Assembly (NCBI RefSeq): GCF_001565895.1
Contig: NZ_LSNE01000011.1
Span: forward strand, 231,358-295,357
Reading direction: 5' to 3'
Source of the DNA: Paraglaciecola hydrolytica
GTDB lineage: Bacteria; Pseudomonadota; Gammaproteobacteria; Enterobacterales; Alteromonadaceae
Length of the DNA stretch: 64,000 nucleotides
Both the position numbers and the translations under genes were made by a program. How positions within the stretch are numbered: the first letter of the stretch is position 1; the number at the start of each line of letters is the position of its first letter. The notes beneath the pieces are model-generated. The model did not search any database. It saw only the letters and a program-made list of their open reading frames with translations, and had not been told where the DNA came from. Of this stretch, positions 29,734 to 40,435 are shown piece by piece.

Positions 29734-30973
29734 GGTGAATACATTGAATAAGGGTATTTTTTCCTTAGTACTAGGCTGCTCGGTGCTATTGTCAGGCTGT
29801 AGCACTGTGTCCGATTGGTTTTCTGATGATGACGAAGTGGCTATCCGCCGCCTTGAACCCATTGAAGTGCAATTTACACCCACGCAAATCTGGTCAACCG
29901 AGCTAGGTAATGGCGTATCTAAATTTTATTCGCGCCTTGAACCTGCTTTAGCTTATGGCAATGTCTATGCGGCTAATCGCCAGGGTTTAGTTGCTGCTTA
30001 CGAGCAAAAAACCGGTAAAAAAGTATGGGAACGTAATTTTGCCGTTTATTTGGACCAAGGACTCACTTCTGGTTTGAAAAAACTTTGGTCAAACGGTGAA
30101 CCCGCTAAAATTTCTGGTGGTTTAAGTGTTGCCTACGAAACCCTCTTTTTTGGCACCGAAAATGGTGAAGTCATTGCACTTAATGCCAAAAATGGTGAAG
30201 TGAAATGGCAAACCACAGTCAAAGGTGAAGTGATCGCCGCACCGGCAATCGATGAAGGTGTAGTGGTGCTTAATACTGGCTCAGGTCTGGTGTTTGCGCT
30301 GGATGCTAATACTGGCGAACAGTTGTGGGTTTATGAGTCTGAAGTTCCACCTTTATCTTTACGTGGTGTTTCTGCACCTGCGGCAGTATCGGGTGGCGCT
30401 ATCATTGGCACAGCCAACGGCAAATTAGTCGTCAATATACTGGGTACTGGGCAAACTGCTTGGGAGCAAGTCATTTCATCGGCCAGTGGTGTGACTGAGC
30501 TTGAACGTATTGTTGATATCGACAGTCAACCTTTAGTGGCCGCAGGTATCATTTACGTGATCACTTATGACGGTTCCTTAGCCGCTGTTGAATTGCGCAG
30601 TGGTCGTATCATATGGAAACGTGATTACAAATCTTATCGTCGCTTGACTGCTGCAGGTAATAATTTATATGTAGTTGATGCTAATAGTAATGTGTATGCC
30701 TTGGATAGCCGTAACGGCGTGGAATTATGGAGTCAGGGTAAACTTAAAAAACGCCTGTTAACCTCTGCTGTTCCGGTGGGTGAATATTTAGTGGCGGGTG
30801 ATAAATGGGGCTTTTTACATTGGTTTAATCAGTCTGACGGTAAGCTAGTGGCTCGTTTGGCTGTAGGTGATGATGATGAAGATGAAAGTATCTATAGCTC
30901 ACCTGTGGTTGATGGTAAAATCATTTATACCCAAACCCGTGATGGAAAATTAGTGGCTGTGCAAACGCCCTAA
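29726..30973 (+). CDS. bamB: Outer membrane protein assembly factor BamB
   Basis: BamB is the eight-bladed beta-propeller lipoprotein of the BAM complex. The lipobox is VLLSGCST. Repeated PQQ-like blades are visible (VYAANRQGLVAAYEQKTGKKVWE, GEVIALNAKNGEVKWQT, GLVFALDANTGEQLWVYE, SLAAVELRSGRIIWKR). The start is uncertain: ATG 29726 overlaps yfgM by 8 bp, GTG 29735 and TTG 29744 (with AAGGTG 6 nt upstream) are alternatives that leave the signal intact. Confidence 0.95.
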   Translation: MDKVNTLNKGIFSLVLGCSVLLSGCSTVSDWFSDDDEVAIRRLEPIEVQFTPTQIWSTELGNGVSKFYSRLEPALAYGNVYAANRQGLVAAYEQKTGKKVWERNFAVYLDQGLTSGLKKLWSNGEPAKISGGLSVAYETLFFGTENGEVIALNAKNGEVKWQTTVKGEVIAAPAIDEGVVVLNTGSGLVFALDANTGEQLWVYESEVPPLSLRGVSAPAAVSGGAIIGTANGKLVVNILGTGQTAWEQVISSASGVTELERIVDIDSQPLVAAGIIYVITYDGSLAAVELRSGRIIWKRDYKSYRRLTAAGNNLYVVDANSNVYALDSRNGVELWSQGKLKKRLLTSAVPVGEYLVAGDKWGFLHWFNQSDGKLVARLAVGDDDEDESIYSSPVVDGKIIYTQTRDGKLVAVQTP

Positions 30974-31035
30974 TTTCTATTTTTTTGTCTACAAGGCCTT
31001 GTTGTGCCAAGACAAATAATGTTTGAATTTTTAAT

Positions 31036-31062
31036 GGCTTAGAGCATCTCTAAGCCTTTTTT
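31036..31062 (+). terminator. Terminator between bamB and der
   Basis: GGCTTAGAG-CAT-CTCTAAGCC is a perfect 9-bp stem followed by TTTTTT. It lies only 20 bp before the der start, so some readthrough or an internal der promoter is likely. Confidence 0.85.
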
Positions 31063-31081
31063 GTCTATAGGATTATCATTT

Positions 31082-32536
31082 ATGTTACCCGTTGTTGCTC
31101 TGGTTGGTCGTCCGAATGTCGGCAAATCGACTCTTTTTAATCGATTAACTCGCACTCGTGATGCTTTGGTTGCCGATTTCCCTGGCTTAACCCGGGATCG
31201 TAAATACGGTCAGGCCAAATTCGAAAACCTACAATTTATCGTAGTGGACACAGGTGGCATCAGTGGCAACGAACAAGGTATCGATCAGGCAATGGCAGAG
31301 CAATCTTTGTTAGCCATAGTTGAAGCCGATGTTGTGTTATTTTTAGTTGATGCACGTGCTGGCATGACAGCCGCCGATCAGGGCATTGCTAATCATTTAC
31401 GCAAACAAGACAAGCCCGTTTATGTCGTAGCCAATAAGGTCGATGGCATCGACGGTGACAGCGAAACTGCTGATTTTTATGCCTTAGGTTTAGGCAAGGT
31501 CAGCCAAATTGCCGCCGCCCATGGCCGTGGTATATCGCAATTATTAGAGCTGGCGCTTAATCCTCTGGGTGAACAGTTCCCGGAAATGGTCATTCCTGAA
31601 GTAGAAGAAATTAAAGAAGAGCTTGATGCTGACGAACAGTTGGCCAAATTGCAAAGTTTGCCCATCAAACTGGCTTTAGTAGGTAAACCTAACGTAGGTA
31701 AATCAACGCTGACCAATCGAATTTTGGGCGAAGAACGAGTTGTAGTCTATGACGAGCCCGGCACCACTCGCGATAGTATCTTTATTCCTATGGAACGCGA
31801 TGGCCGCGAATATATCTTAATTGATACCGCCGGAGTGAGACGTCGTAAAAATGTGGCGGACGCGGTAGAAAAATTCTCTATTGTTAAAACCTTGCAAGCC
31901 ATCGAACAAGCTAACGTTGTACTGTTAGTGGTTGACGCACAGGAAGGCTTAGCCGATCAGGATTTAAGTTTATTGGGTTTTGTGCTTAACGCTGGCCGCT
32001 CTTTAGTTGTGGCGATAAATAAATGGGATGGCTTGGATAAAGGCCTCAAAGAAGAAATCAAACGTGAGATGGACAGGCGTTTAGGTTTTATCGATTTTGC
32101 CCGTATTCACTTTATCTCAGCTTTACACGGTACCGGCGTAGGCAACTTGTTTGAATCGGTACAAGAGGCTTATGAATCAGCCACTAAACGTACCAATACC
32201 GCCATGTTAACCCGTATTATGGATATGGCGCAGGAAGATCATCAACCACCAGTGGTACGTGGCCGCCGCGTTAAAATGAAATATGCCCATGCCGGTGGTT
32301 ATAACCCACCTTTGATCGTGGTGCATGGAAATCAGGTTAAGGATTTACCTGATGCTTATAAACGCTATTTGGTTAACTACTTCCGTAAGTCATTAAAAAT
32401 TATGGGTACACCGATTAAAGTTGAGTTCCGTGAAGGATCCAACCCTTATGAAACTAAACAAGAATTTGTGAATGATTCCCAGCGTCGTACTAGAGCGTTT
32501 TTGCAACGTATGAGCAGGAAAAATAAACAAGATTAA
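31082..32536 (+). CDS. der: Ribosome biogenesis GTPase Der
   Basis: Der (EngA) has two tandem GTPase domains needed for 50S assembly. G1 motifs [11 protein letters not shown] and [11 protein letters not shown]3 DTGG/DTAG and G4 NKVD and NKWD are all present, followed by a KH-like C-terminal domain (from about residue 350). ATG at 31082 gives 484 aa beginning [12 protein letters not shown]; an in-frame TTG at 31061 lies inside the preceding terminator and is not favoured. Confidence 0.97.
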   Translation: MLPVVALVGRPNVGKSTLFNRLTRTRDALVADFPGLTRDRKYGQAKFENLQFIVVDTGGISGNEQGIDQAMAEQSLLAIVEADVVLFLVDARAGMTAADQGIANHLRKQDKPVYVVANKVDGIDGDSETADFYALGLGKVSQIAAAHGRGISQLLELALNPLGEQFPEMVIPEVEEIKEELDADEQLAKLQSLPIKLALVGKPNVGKSTLTNRILGEERVVVYDEPGTTRDSIFIPMERDGREYILIDTAGVRRRKNVADAVEKFSIVKTLQAIEQANVVLLVVDAQEGLADQDLSLLGFVLNAGRSLVVAINKWDGLDKGLKEEIKREMDRRLGFIDFARIHFISALHGTGVGNLFESVQEAYESATKRTNTAMLTRIMDMAQEDHQPPVVRGRRVKMKYAHAGGYNPPLIVVHGNQVKDLPDAYKRYLVNYFRKSLKIMGTPIKVEFREGSNPYETKQEFVNDSQRRTRAFLQRMSRKNKQD

Positions 32537-32540
32537 CAAG

Positions 32541-32565
32541 GAGGCCATGAAGGCCTCTTTTTTTT
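32541..32565 (+). terminator. der terminator
   Basis: GAGGCC-ATGAA-GGCCTC followed by eight T residues, 5 bp after the der stop. Confidence 0.9.
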
Positions 32566-32649
32566 GCATATCAAAGCATGGGTTTACTATATGTAGTAAG
32601 GCCAGCGGCCTATATCACTCTGTTTTTGTCTTTCTCTTACAACTAAAAA

Positions 32650-34395
32650 CTAGTGATTAGCTACTGCTTGTTGCTGTGATATCCACTCGTTGATCACATC
32701 ATCTAATACATCCATGGGCAATGAACCTTGGCCAATCACAGTGTCGTGAAATTGCCGAATATCAAATTTCCTGCCAAGCTCTTGTTCTGCTTTTGCGCGC
32801 AATTGGCGGATTTTAATTTCGCCAATTTTGTACGACAGAGCTTGTCCAGGCCATGAGATATAACGATCTATCTGATCATTGACTGATTTGTCGGTCAGAG
32901 CAGTATGGGAGGCTAAATATTCCACGGCTTGCTCTCGAGTCCAGCCAAAAGCATGAATACCGGTATCAACCACTAAACGTACTGCTCGCCACATCTCGTA
33001 GCCTAAACGGCCAAAGTCACTGTAAGGACTTTCATAAAAACCAGCTTCTTTACCTAGACGCTCTGAATACAAACCCCAACCTTCGGCAAAAGCTGAGTGA
33101 TTCAGTGTGCGTCTAAATTCAGGCACATCTAGTTCTTGAGCAATGGCATTTTGTAAATGATGGCCAGGCACACCTTCGTGCAGACTTAGTGCTTCGAGGT
33201 TATACAAAGGTTGCTGTTTAGGATCTGAGCTTAAAAAATAGGTGCCGGGTGTACGATTGTCGGGTGGTGGCATATAAAACGCACCTCGGGCAGCAGAGCC
33301 TTTAATCGTAAAAGTATTACGTGGCAGATGACTAAACCAGAAGGGCAGTTTGCCGTACATTTTTTGGGTGATAAAGGCGGTCTTTTCTAATACATCTTGG
33401 CGATCAATGGCAAAAAATTGTGGATCAGTCGCAAGAAACTGTAAAAACTCAGCTTGAGTACCCTTAAAGTTGAGTTGCTGGATGATGGCATTCATTTCTT
33501 GCTGGATGCGCGCGACTTCGCTTAGACCCAGTTCGTGAATTTCTTTAGGAGTTAATGTGGTGGTGGTGTAGTAATTGGCAGTATATTCATAATATTCATC
33601 ACCACCTTTAACACTACCAATACCTGCTTCTGTGCGGCATTTTGACATATAGCTATGTTGAAAATAGTCGTAAAAATCTTGGTAGGCTGGGATAACTGCG
33701 TCTTTGAGCAGTTGCTCAGCTTTACTGCGATAATGGGTGATTTGTCGCTCAGTAAATTGCTTCGGAAAACGGGTAAAAGGTTCAAACAGTGCACTGTCTT
33801 TTGGGTTAGCTACTATGTGCTCTTTGATGGTCTCGCCATAGTTTTTAAAGCTACCACAATAATGCACAAAGCCCTGTTTAACGCCGTCTTTGAGCAGGTT
33901 AATATTTTCCTGATTAAATCGTGGGTAATCAGCCAAACTGACTAAAAACTTATCGTAATCGCCTGCATTTAAAAACGCCATGTTGGCTGGTGCTTCAGCA
34001 AAATAGGTATGCCAGCCGCTTAAAAAGTTAATTGGGAAGTATTTATCCGCCGACAGATAACTGGCTTTTTCAGTATTGCGCTCATACACAAACAATCGAT
34101 AACTCATCTGGTTGTCGGTACTGAGTTGTTTAATATCAATACTCGCCAGTTGTTTTAACATTTGAGTATTAAAAGCATCGCGCCTTGCCATGGCCTTGGG
34201 TGTCCAATCAGCAAGTTTAGCATCAGGTTTCCAGCCATCCGGATCGGTGCGAAAAAACACTTTTTCCTGCTCTGCATTTTGCCAGTGTTGATTTAACAGT
34301 TTACTAAAGTCTTGGTCGGCATCAGCCAGTACATGGCTGCTGTATAAGGCCACTAGTGTTAGGGGTAATAAAGCGCTAAAGATTTTTTTAGTCAT
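32650..34395 (-). CDS. Exported DUF885 family protein (putative metallopeptidase)
   Basis: A 581-aa protein with a Sec signal peptide (MTKKIFSALLPLTLVALYSS, cut near ADA). The body is DUF885 (COG4805). The zinc-peptidase-like motif HEGVPGHHLQ near residue 405 resembles HExxH, with a further EGWGLYSERL about 35 residues on as possible third ligand. Substrates are unknown; family members are thought to act on peptides in the periplasm. A second peptidase-like gene lies upstream in the same orientation. Confidence 0.85.
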   Translation of the reverse strand: MTKKIFSALLPLTLVALYSSHVLADADQDFSKLLNQHWQNAEQEKVFFRTDPDGWKPDAKLADWTPKAMARRDAFNTQMLKQLASIDIKQLSTDNQMSYRLFVYERNTEKASYLSADKYFPINFLSGWHTYFAEAPANMAFLNAGDYDKFLVSLADYPRFNQENINLLKDGVKQGFVHYCGSFKNYGETIKEHIVANPKDSALFEPFTRFPKQFTERQITHYRSKAEQLLKDAVIPAYQDFYDYFQHSYMSKCRTEAGIGSVKGGDEYYEYTANYYTTTTLTPKEIHELGLSEVARIQQEMNAIIQQLNFKGTQAEFLQFLATDPQFFAIDRQDVLEKTAFITQKMYGKLPFWFSHLPRNTFTIKGSAARGAFYMPPPDNRTPGTYFLSSDPKQQPLYNLEALSLHEGVPGHHLQNAIAQELDVPEFRRTLNHSAFAEGWGLYSERLGKEAGFYESPYSDFGRLGYEMWRAVRLVVDTGIHAFGWTREQAVEYLASHTALTDKSVNDQIDRYISWPGQALSYKIGEIKIRQLRAKAEQELGRKFDIRQFHDTVIGQGSLPMDVLDDVINEWISQQQAVANH

Positions 34396-34455
34396 GATTA
34401 ATCTGTCATTTTTTGTTTAGTTGTTTGTGATGTGTCTTTTTCAAAATACCTGGGT

Positions 34456-35739
34456 TTAGCTACCCATGGTGCCTATAGGGTCGGCCAACGAATTAGGCGG
34501 CACGGTAAACCACTTAGGACCTTGTTCGGTCATGTAGATGCAGTCTTCTAAACGTACACCAAATTCACCAGGCAGATAGATACCGGGTTCGTTAGAAAAA
34601 CACATGCCGGGTTTAAGGACGGTGGTTTCACCATGCACAAAGTTAACACTTTCATGACCTTCCATGCCGATGCCATGACCAGTGCGATGGGATAAACCTG
34701 GTAGTTTATAGTCCGGCCCAAAACCTTGTTCTTGATAAAAAGCTCTTACTTTGTCATCAACTACACCTGCGGCAACACCAAGCTGGGCAGTTTCAAAGGC
34801 AATACGCTGCCCTTCACGTACGTTGTGCCAGATTTTTTGTTGTTTTTTAGTAGGCTCACCAAATACAAAAGTACGGCTGATATCTGATTGATAACCTTGT
34901 ACTTCACAGCCACAGTCCATCAGTACAATAGATCCTTCACGGATGGTTTGCGCCTGATTGGTGCCGTGGGGATAAGCACTGGCCTCATTAAACAAAGCCA
35001 TATTCCACACACCACTACCACCAAGTTGGCTTTGAGCACTGGCCATCAGGGATTTAACTTCGTTTTGATCCATGCCCAATTGTAATTTTGACCATACATG
35101 GGCATAAGCTTTTAGGGTGATTTCGTTGGCTTTGCGCATCAATTCAATTTCATGTTCGCTTTTAAACATACGACAGCCCAGAGTAATTGGCTCAGCGCGC
35201 ACGTCCACCATGGTGGGTAATAAGTCCATGACACCTTTTAATACAAAATAACGTACGGTATTTTCAAAGGCGAGTTTGGCGCCGTCTTTAGCGACGTTGC
35301 GATCAACTAATATTTGTTTTACTAATGCAAAGGGGCTTTCGTGCTCTTGCCAAACCCGCACATCTTTACCTACCGCTAGGGATTCGCGAATACTTGGCTC
35401 TTCAAAAAATGGGCAAAGCACCGCGATATCACCTTCACGAGGGATAACCACTGCGGTTAATCGCTCGCTGCGCCACCATTGAATACCAGTGAAATAATCC
35501 ATGGCCGCACCCGGTTCGAGAACGATGGCAGCAATGTTCTGCTCAGCCATTAGTTTTTGTGCTTTTTTTATCCGCGCCTTGCGTTCATCGACGCTTATGG
35601 GTTTTACCTTGCTAGTGAGGTTTGTTAAGGCAACGCTGTCGGTTGCAGTTGAGCTAGCAGCGCCAACCACAGGACTAAGTGATAAAGATGCCAAGGTCAG
35701 GCTACTTGCTTTTAAAAACTGTCTTTTATGCAGATCCAT
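34456..35739 (-). CDS. Exported Xaa-Pro peptidase-like M24 protein
   Basis: A 427-aa creatinase/aminopeptidase-fold protein. The N-terminal creatinase-N domain spans about 50-185 and the M24 catalytic domain about 190-420. Metal ligands are visible: the two Asp in LMDCGCEVQGYQSDISRTF, His in RTGHGIGMEGHE, and Glu in NEPGIYLPG and RLEDCIYM. The leader (HKRQFLKASSLTLASLSLS) resembles a Tat signal but has KR rather than RR, so the export route is uncertain. Probably a dipeptidase for proline-containing peptides; it may share a message with the DUF885 gene 60 bp downstream. Confidence 0.87.
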   Translation of the reverse strand: MDLHKRQFLKASSLTLASLSLSPVVGAASSTATDSVALTNLTSKVKPISVDERKARIKKAQKLMAEQNIAAIVLEPGAAMDYFTGIQWWRSERLTAVVIPREGDIAVLCPFFEEPSIRESLAVGKDVRVWQEHESPFALVKQILVDRNVAKDGAKLAFENTVRYFVLKGVMDLLPTMVDVRAEPITLGCRMFKSEHEIELMRKANEITLKAYAHVWSKLQLGMDQNEVKSLMASAQSQLGGSGVWNMALFNEASAYPHGTNQAQTIREGSIVLMDCGCEVQGYQSDISRTFVFGEPTKKQQKIWHNVREGQRIAFETAQLGVAAGVVDDKVRAFYQEQGFGPDYKLPGLSHRTGHGIGMEGHESVNFVHGETTVLKPGMCFSNEPGIYLPGEFGVRLEDCIYMTEQGPKWFTVPPNSLADPIGTMGS

Positions 35740-36025
35740 GTTGTTCTCTATCCTCGCTGGCTTTCGGATGTTAAGGGCAAGCTTAATTTTTTGTGTTGGT
35801 GAGTTGGAACAGATTATTATAAATGTCAGATATTTTACAGGTCATTGAGTTAAAAGCAGATTTTGAGGGGACAAAGATTTGTAATGTAATCAGTACGTAA
35901 TTTTTTATATGGGGGACTGAATTAATGCCTTATGAAAGAATGGGGCCAAGGTCAGTGAGTGTTTTTAATGACTTTTGGCCCCAATGTGCATGGCATGTAT
36001 TGCCAGTAATTTAAATTATGCGGTA

Positions 36026-36568
36026 TTAAAATATTCTAAAAGATGAACGACCACTGCGTGATGAACGGCGACGATACATGCGGTTGTGTAACTCTTTGCG
36101 TTTTGCTTCTAACCAATCGCCCGTAGTGATGGTAGATGGATCTTTACGGGATTTTTCACGCTCGCGATATTCGCTAAACTCAACATAGGCCTCAATATTG
36201 TCGTGTAGCTCATTGACCACTAACTCAATCATGATGGCGTCATCTAAAAACCCTAAAGCGGGTATGTGGTCGGGGATTAAATCAGTTGGATTGCCAAAAT
36301 AAGCTAAGGCACTGATGACGTCTTTACGTTCTTCGTCAGGTATTTGCCATTCTTTATCTTCTACCATCTTGACCAAGGTATCGAGTTTGTTCAAACGCTC
36401 GACTACAAATTCTGGTACACCGGTTTTTACTTCAGTTGACAGCGCTTTAACTTTTTCGAGTATTGATTTTTCATCAAGAGTGGCGGCACCGCTGCACGCC
36501 TTACGCATCACGTCTTTAAAATAAGTTAAATCAGTGTCGGTTAAGCTAAATGTAATATCAAAAGCCAT
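36026..36568 (-). CDS. DUF1232 (YkvA-type) protein
   Basis: A 180-aa protein whose DUF1232 core is residues 85-125: ALAYFGNPTDLIPDHIPALGFLDDAIMIELV. In related proteins this region forms a short membrane-associated helix pair. The C-terminus is strongly basic (RMYRRRSSRSGRSSFRIF). Function is unknown. It is a lone gene, with 457 bp to the upstream peptidase gene's start holding nothing recognised. Confidence 0.8.
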   Translation of the reverse strand: MAFDITFSLTDTDLTYFKDVMRKACSGAATLDEKSILEKVKALSTEVKTGVPEFVVERLNKLDTLVKMVEDKEWQIPDEERKDVISALAYFGNPTDLIPDHIPALGFLDDAIMIELVVNELHDNIEAYVEFSEYREREKSRKDPSTITTGDWLEAKRKELHNRMYRRRSSRSGRSSFRIF

Positions 36569-36806
36569 GTCTATTTCCCTTTTTTAGTGGTTAAGTAATA
36601 TCAATTACGCCATAGATTATTGAATAGTAACTGGGTATAAAGCAAGGCCGCTTAAATATTAGCCAAATATAAGTTTGATTTCAGGTCACAATATTTTGCA
36701 TATTTTTAGTGATGTGGCAAAAATATATGCCAAAGACCATGAAGCTTTAATATAAACACCATATTATTGGATTTTTGCGCGAACTATCACTACAAGGAAG
36801 AGCAAT

Positions 36807-37358
36807 ATGGGACAACAATACAATAGCATTCCTGCCAAAATGGTGGAATTTATCGAACGCCAGCACTTGTTTTTTGTGGGTACTGCGACTGCAGATAGTA
36901 GAGTGAATATTTCGCCCAAGGGCATGGATTCATTAAGAGTGATCAATGGCAACAGAGTAGTGTGGCTGAATGTCACGGGCAGTGGCAACGAAACCGCAGC
37001 TCATGTACAGCAAGCGCCGCGCATGACCATAATGTTTGCCGCGTTTGAAGGTAGCCCCTTAATTTTGCGTTTGTATGGGCAAGCTAAAGTTATTCATCAC
37101 AACGATGCGCAGTGGAGTGAACTGTCAGCCTTGTTTAAACCAACACCCGGTGCTCGACAGATATTTGATTTGGATATTGATTTGGTACAAAGCTCCTGTG
37201 GCATGGCTGTGCCGTTTTTTGATTATGTAGAGGATCGCGAGCAACTTAAAAACTGGGCAATCAACAAGGGTGATGAAGGACTTAAGGACTACTGGCAACA
37301 AAAAAATCAACTTAGTTTAGATGGTTTACCCAGCCATATCGTTGAGAAAAATATCTAA
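36807..37358 (+). CDS. Pyridoxamine 5'-phosphate oxidase-family FMN-binding split-barrel protein
   Basis: A 183-aa protein with the split-barrel pattern: FVGTATADSRVNISPKGMDSLRVI, then NETAAHVQQAPRMTIMFAAFEG and LRLYGQAKV. These mark a flavin-binding fold, as in general-stress and F420/FMN oxidoreductases. The substrate is unknown; true PdxH lacks this sequence. The ATG follows AAGGAAG. Single gene. Confidence 0.85.
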   Translation: MGQQYNSIPAKMVEFIERQHLFFVGTATADSRVNISPKGMDSLRVINGNRVVWLNVTGSGNETAAHVQQAPRMTIMFAAFEGSPLILRLYGQAKVIHHNDAQWSELSALFKPTPGARQIFDLDIDLVQSSCGMAVPFFDYVEDREQLKNWAINKGDEGLKDYWQQKNQLSLDGLPSHIVEKNI

Positions 37359-37439
37359 GCTATTGGTAGCTTTACTCAAATGACTTGAAAATGCTAAAAC
37401 TCATATTTAAACGTCGTTTGAGTATGGATAAAAAAGGGT

Positions 37440-39524
37440 TTATTTTTTCTTCTTCGAGGCGGAAAAATCAAGTAACTGGTTTGCCGGTAAAGGTTTAGCA
37501 AAATAATAACCTTGGGCGAAGTTGCAGCCAAGTTCGTTCAACAAGTGCAGTTGTTCTTGCGTTTCAACCCCTTCAGCAACAACGGTTAAACCTAAACTAT
37601 GTGACATGGCGATAGTGGCTTTAACTAAATCACAATCGGCCTTATTTAAAGCGATACCATAAATAAAACTGCGATCTATTTTGAGTACATCAAAAGGATA
37701 TTGTCTTAAATAACTTAAGGACGAATAACCAGTACCAAAATCATCCATGCCTAATTTGATGCCTAAGTCACTAATGTTAGTTAAGGCTTCTTGAATATAA
37801 GCTTGACCAGTCATTAGGACACCCTCGGTAATTTCAAGTTGCAGACTTTCAGGACTAATATTGGCATCTTGCAGTGCATCTTTAATCAGGTCGATCAAGG
37901 TTGCATCCCTAAGTTGACGGGGAGATAAATTGACTGAAATACTATATTTCTGCTGGTCGATATTTTGCCATTCATTTAAAAACACAAGTGCTTGTTTAAT
38001 CACATACTTGCCAATGGGCACAATGAGACCAGTGTGCTCAGCAATGGGGATAAACTCGTCGGGAGTAACTTGACCTAAAGTGGCGTTATGCCAACGTAAT
38101 AGTGCCTCTGCGCCGCTAATGTTTTGGGTTTGAACATCAAACAGAGCTTGGTAGTGGATGGTAAATTCATTCCGCGCCAGCGCGGTGTGCATTTGCTCCT
38201 CTATTGCAAAACGTCGGCGCATAATGGCATTCATTTCTTCAGTAAAAAATGAATAGGTATTACGTCCTAAGGCTTTGGCTTGATACATTGCCGTATCAGC
38301 ATTTCTTAATAGATCAGACGCGCTACGGCCATTTTCAGGGTAGATAGCAACGCCAATACTCATGCTTAGATTTAACTCTCGACCATCAATGAGAAAAGTG
38401 GAGCGAAAGATGTTTAGTAAATTTTCGGCAATGACTAAGGCATGTTGGCGGTCGGTAATGTCTCTTAACAAAACAATAAACTCATCACCACCCAAACGGC
38501 CAACCGTATCTTCTTTACGTAATTCTTGCTGTAATCTTTTGGCAACTTTAATTAAAAGTTTGTCGCCAATTTCATGGCCTAATGAGTCATTCACTTTTTT
38601 AAAATCATCGATATCTAAAAACAGCACAGCCGTTTTTAGTTGATGCCTTTGTGCTTCAATCAGCATTTGTGACAAACGATCGAGTGCTAAAAAACGGTTA
38701 GGCAATGCGGTTAGATGATCAAAATAGGCTTGGTGGCGAATGAGCTCAGCCGATTTATGTTGCTCAGTGATATCACGAACAATGATGACGACTTGATTAT
38801 ATTTAGCTAAATGCCTAATTCTGGCCTCAAAATAGACCAAACCATGGGGCAAAGAGAGTTCATATTCAAAATTTATCATGCCTGTTTGTTGTGTGATTTT
38901 TGCAATATGAAATTTGAACTTGTCAGCAACGTCCTTGGGTAAAAAGTCGGCCATCTTTTTACCCAAAAATTGCTCAGAAGGAACATACAGGTTATTTTTG
39001 TTACTGGCATGATAGTCAATGATGGTTCCATCATCTTGCATTAAAAAGAACAAATCGGGTATGGCTTCAAATATGGTTTCAAGCATATGTTCTTTAAAAG
39101 TAGCTTGCGCTTGCGCTTGCCTTACATCGCTTAAATCCACATCAATACAGTACATTTGTTTGGTGGCATATTGATTGGTAAACATCACATGGCTTGAAAA
39201 TACCGATACGTCGTGACCGTCTTTATGGCGCAAGTTAAGCTCAGCGGCAGGTATTTCTATCCCATGTTTTATCCAGTCACCATGCGCGGCAATAACAAAC
39301 TCACGCATAGGCACAGGAATAATAAGGTCTTCTAGTTTTTGTCCTGTTGCCTCTGCTTTGCTATAGCCATAGAGTAATTCGCTACCTTCATTCCAATAGA
39401 TAACACGGCGTTCTTCATCGTAGCCTTGTACAGAAATAGCATTCACTGCATCAAATAATTGATGCAGTGGATCGTTGATAACGTATTGATGGACTAATAT
39501 ATTTTCAACTTTGTCTGAGTCCAT
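37440..39524 (-). CDS. PAS-PAS-GGDEF-EAL cyclic-di-GMP protein
   Basis: A 694-aa cytoplasmic signalling protein with no membrane segment. Two PAS domains (about 15-130 and 140-255) precede GGDEF (about 265-430) and EAL (about 440-685). The cyclase motif GRLGGDEF is intact and the RKED five residues before it fits the product-inhibition RxxD site. The EAL side keeps AEALLRW, SVNLSPRQL, EITEGVL, MDDFGTGYSS, LKIDRSF and AEGVET, so both activities could be real. PAS domains suggest a small-ligand or redox input. Confidence 0.94.
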   Translation of the reverse strand: MDSDKVENILVHQYVINDPLHQLFDAVNAISVQGYDEERRVIYWNEGSELLYGYSKAEATGQKLEDLIIPVPMREFVIAAHGDWIKHGIEIPAAELNLRHKDGHDVSVFSSHVMFTNQYATKQMYCIDVDLSDVRQAQAQATFKEHMLETIFEAIPDLFFLMQDDGTIIDYHASNKNNLYVPSEQFLGKKMADFLPKDVADKFKFHIAKITQQTGMINFEYELSLPHGLVYFEARIRHLAKYNQVVIIVRDITEQHKSAELIRHQAYFDHLTALPNRFLALDRLSQMLIEAQRHQLKTAVLFLDIDDFKKVNDSLGHEIGDKLLIKVAKRLQQELRKEDTVGRLGGDEFIVLLRDITDRQHALVIAENLLNIFRSTFLIDGRELNLSMSIGVAIYPENGRSASDLLRNADTAMYQAKALGRNTYSFFTEEMNAIMRRRFAIEEQMHTALARNEFTIHYQALFDVQTQNISGAEALLRWHNATLGQVTPDEFIPIAEHTGLIVPIGKYVIKQALVFLNEWQNIDQQKYSISVNLSPRQLRDATLIDLIKDALQDANISPESLQLEITEGVLMTGQAYIQEALTNISDLGIKLGMDDFGTGYSSLSYLRQYPFDVLKIDRSFIYGIALNKADCDLVKATIAMSHSLGLTVVAEGVETQEQLHLLNELGCNFAQGYYFAKPLPANQLLDFSASKKKK

Positions 39525-39812
39525 CTTAGGTGATATCCATACAATTCATAAGGTTACCTTAATCATAGGCCTAAATAGTTAAATTAGCAGTTTTAAACAA
39601 AAATCAAATTTAGTGTTTAATATCAACTTACTAACTAAAAAATGTAAACCCTTAAAGTGAAATTTGTTTCTCTTCGATTATAGGTCAAAGGGTATGATTA
39701 CCTTGATTTATTGATTAAATAAGTGATTCAGTTGCAAAAATCTAATTTATTAATAGCAAACTATTAATCCTGATGGCTAATCGTTAGACTGGCATTTTTA
39801 GTTCAAGTTAAC

Positions 39813-40304
39813 ATGTTAATGACCACAGACTTTTCCTATTCCACTACTTATATCCTCGATAAGAGCCATTTTAGTGAAACCTATGATGCCTCAGCTCCCT
39901 CGGACAATGCTAACAAGGTTTACTTATTAGCAGGCTTACTTTCACTTGCTGGTTTAAGTCTTTTGCTGTTGACAGAAATAGAGCCCTTTATAGCCTGGTT
40001 TATAATTGCATTAGCTGGGCTGGAAATTTTTAGCCTACGTTTTCGTAAACCTTGGTGGTTAGCTCGGCAACTGATCAGTAAAGCGGCTAATACTGAGTTG
40101 ACGCTGCACATCAATGAAGAGGGGGTTAGCAGCAAGTCGCTACACGTTGAAAGTACTATTTTGTGGGCTGATATAAATAAAATTGAACAAACCAGTCAGG
40201 GTTGGATGCTGTTTCATACCAAGGGTAAAAACTATGTGGCTGGCAGATGTTTGTCCGAGCAAGCCAATGAATTTATCCAAGCAAAATCCCGCACAGAATC
40301 TTAA
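39813..40304 (+). CDS. YcxB-like membrane protein
   Basis: A 163-aa protein with two adjacent membrane segments (about 36-55 and 58-76: VYLLAGLLSLAGLSLLLL, FIAWFIIALAGLEIFSL) and a C-terminal YcxB-like beta domain (about 95-155, LHINEEGVSSKS...ILWADINKIEQTSQGWMLF). The function of this family is unknown. The start may be ATG 39813 or ATG 39819. It stands alone between the c-di-GMP gene and the transglutaminase gene. Confidence 0.7.
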   Translation: MLMTTDFSYSTTYILDKSHFSETYDASAPSDNANKVYLLAGLLSLAGLSLLLLTEIEPFIAWFIIALAGLEIFSLRFRKPWWLARQLISKAANTELTLHINEEGVSSKSLHVESTILWADINKIEQTSQGWMLFHTKGKNYVAGRCLSEQANEFIQAKSRTES

Positions 40305-40435
40305 TAGTGAACTTTGCAAAATTTCTTTTAATGGGGTGCATTGGTTTTTATAAAACTTAATTTTTTGTCCTTGACCTTAAAGTAACTCTAAACTTTAAGC
40401 TCGGTAGCAGTTTAACGATTATCGAGGACACTAAA

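Noticed and set aside
35740..36025. Gap after the M24 gene and before DUF1232
   Set aside because: A+T-rich with no hairpin with T-run, RNA or coding frame I could support.
39525..39812. A+T-rich gap between the GGDEF-EAL and YcxB-like genes
   Set aside because: Looked for small RNA or leader peptide; only generic promoter-like A+T sequence.
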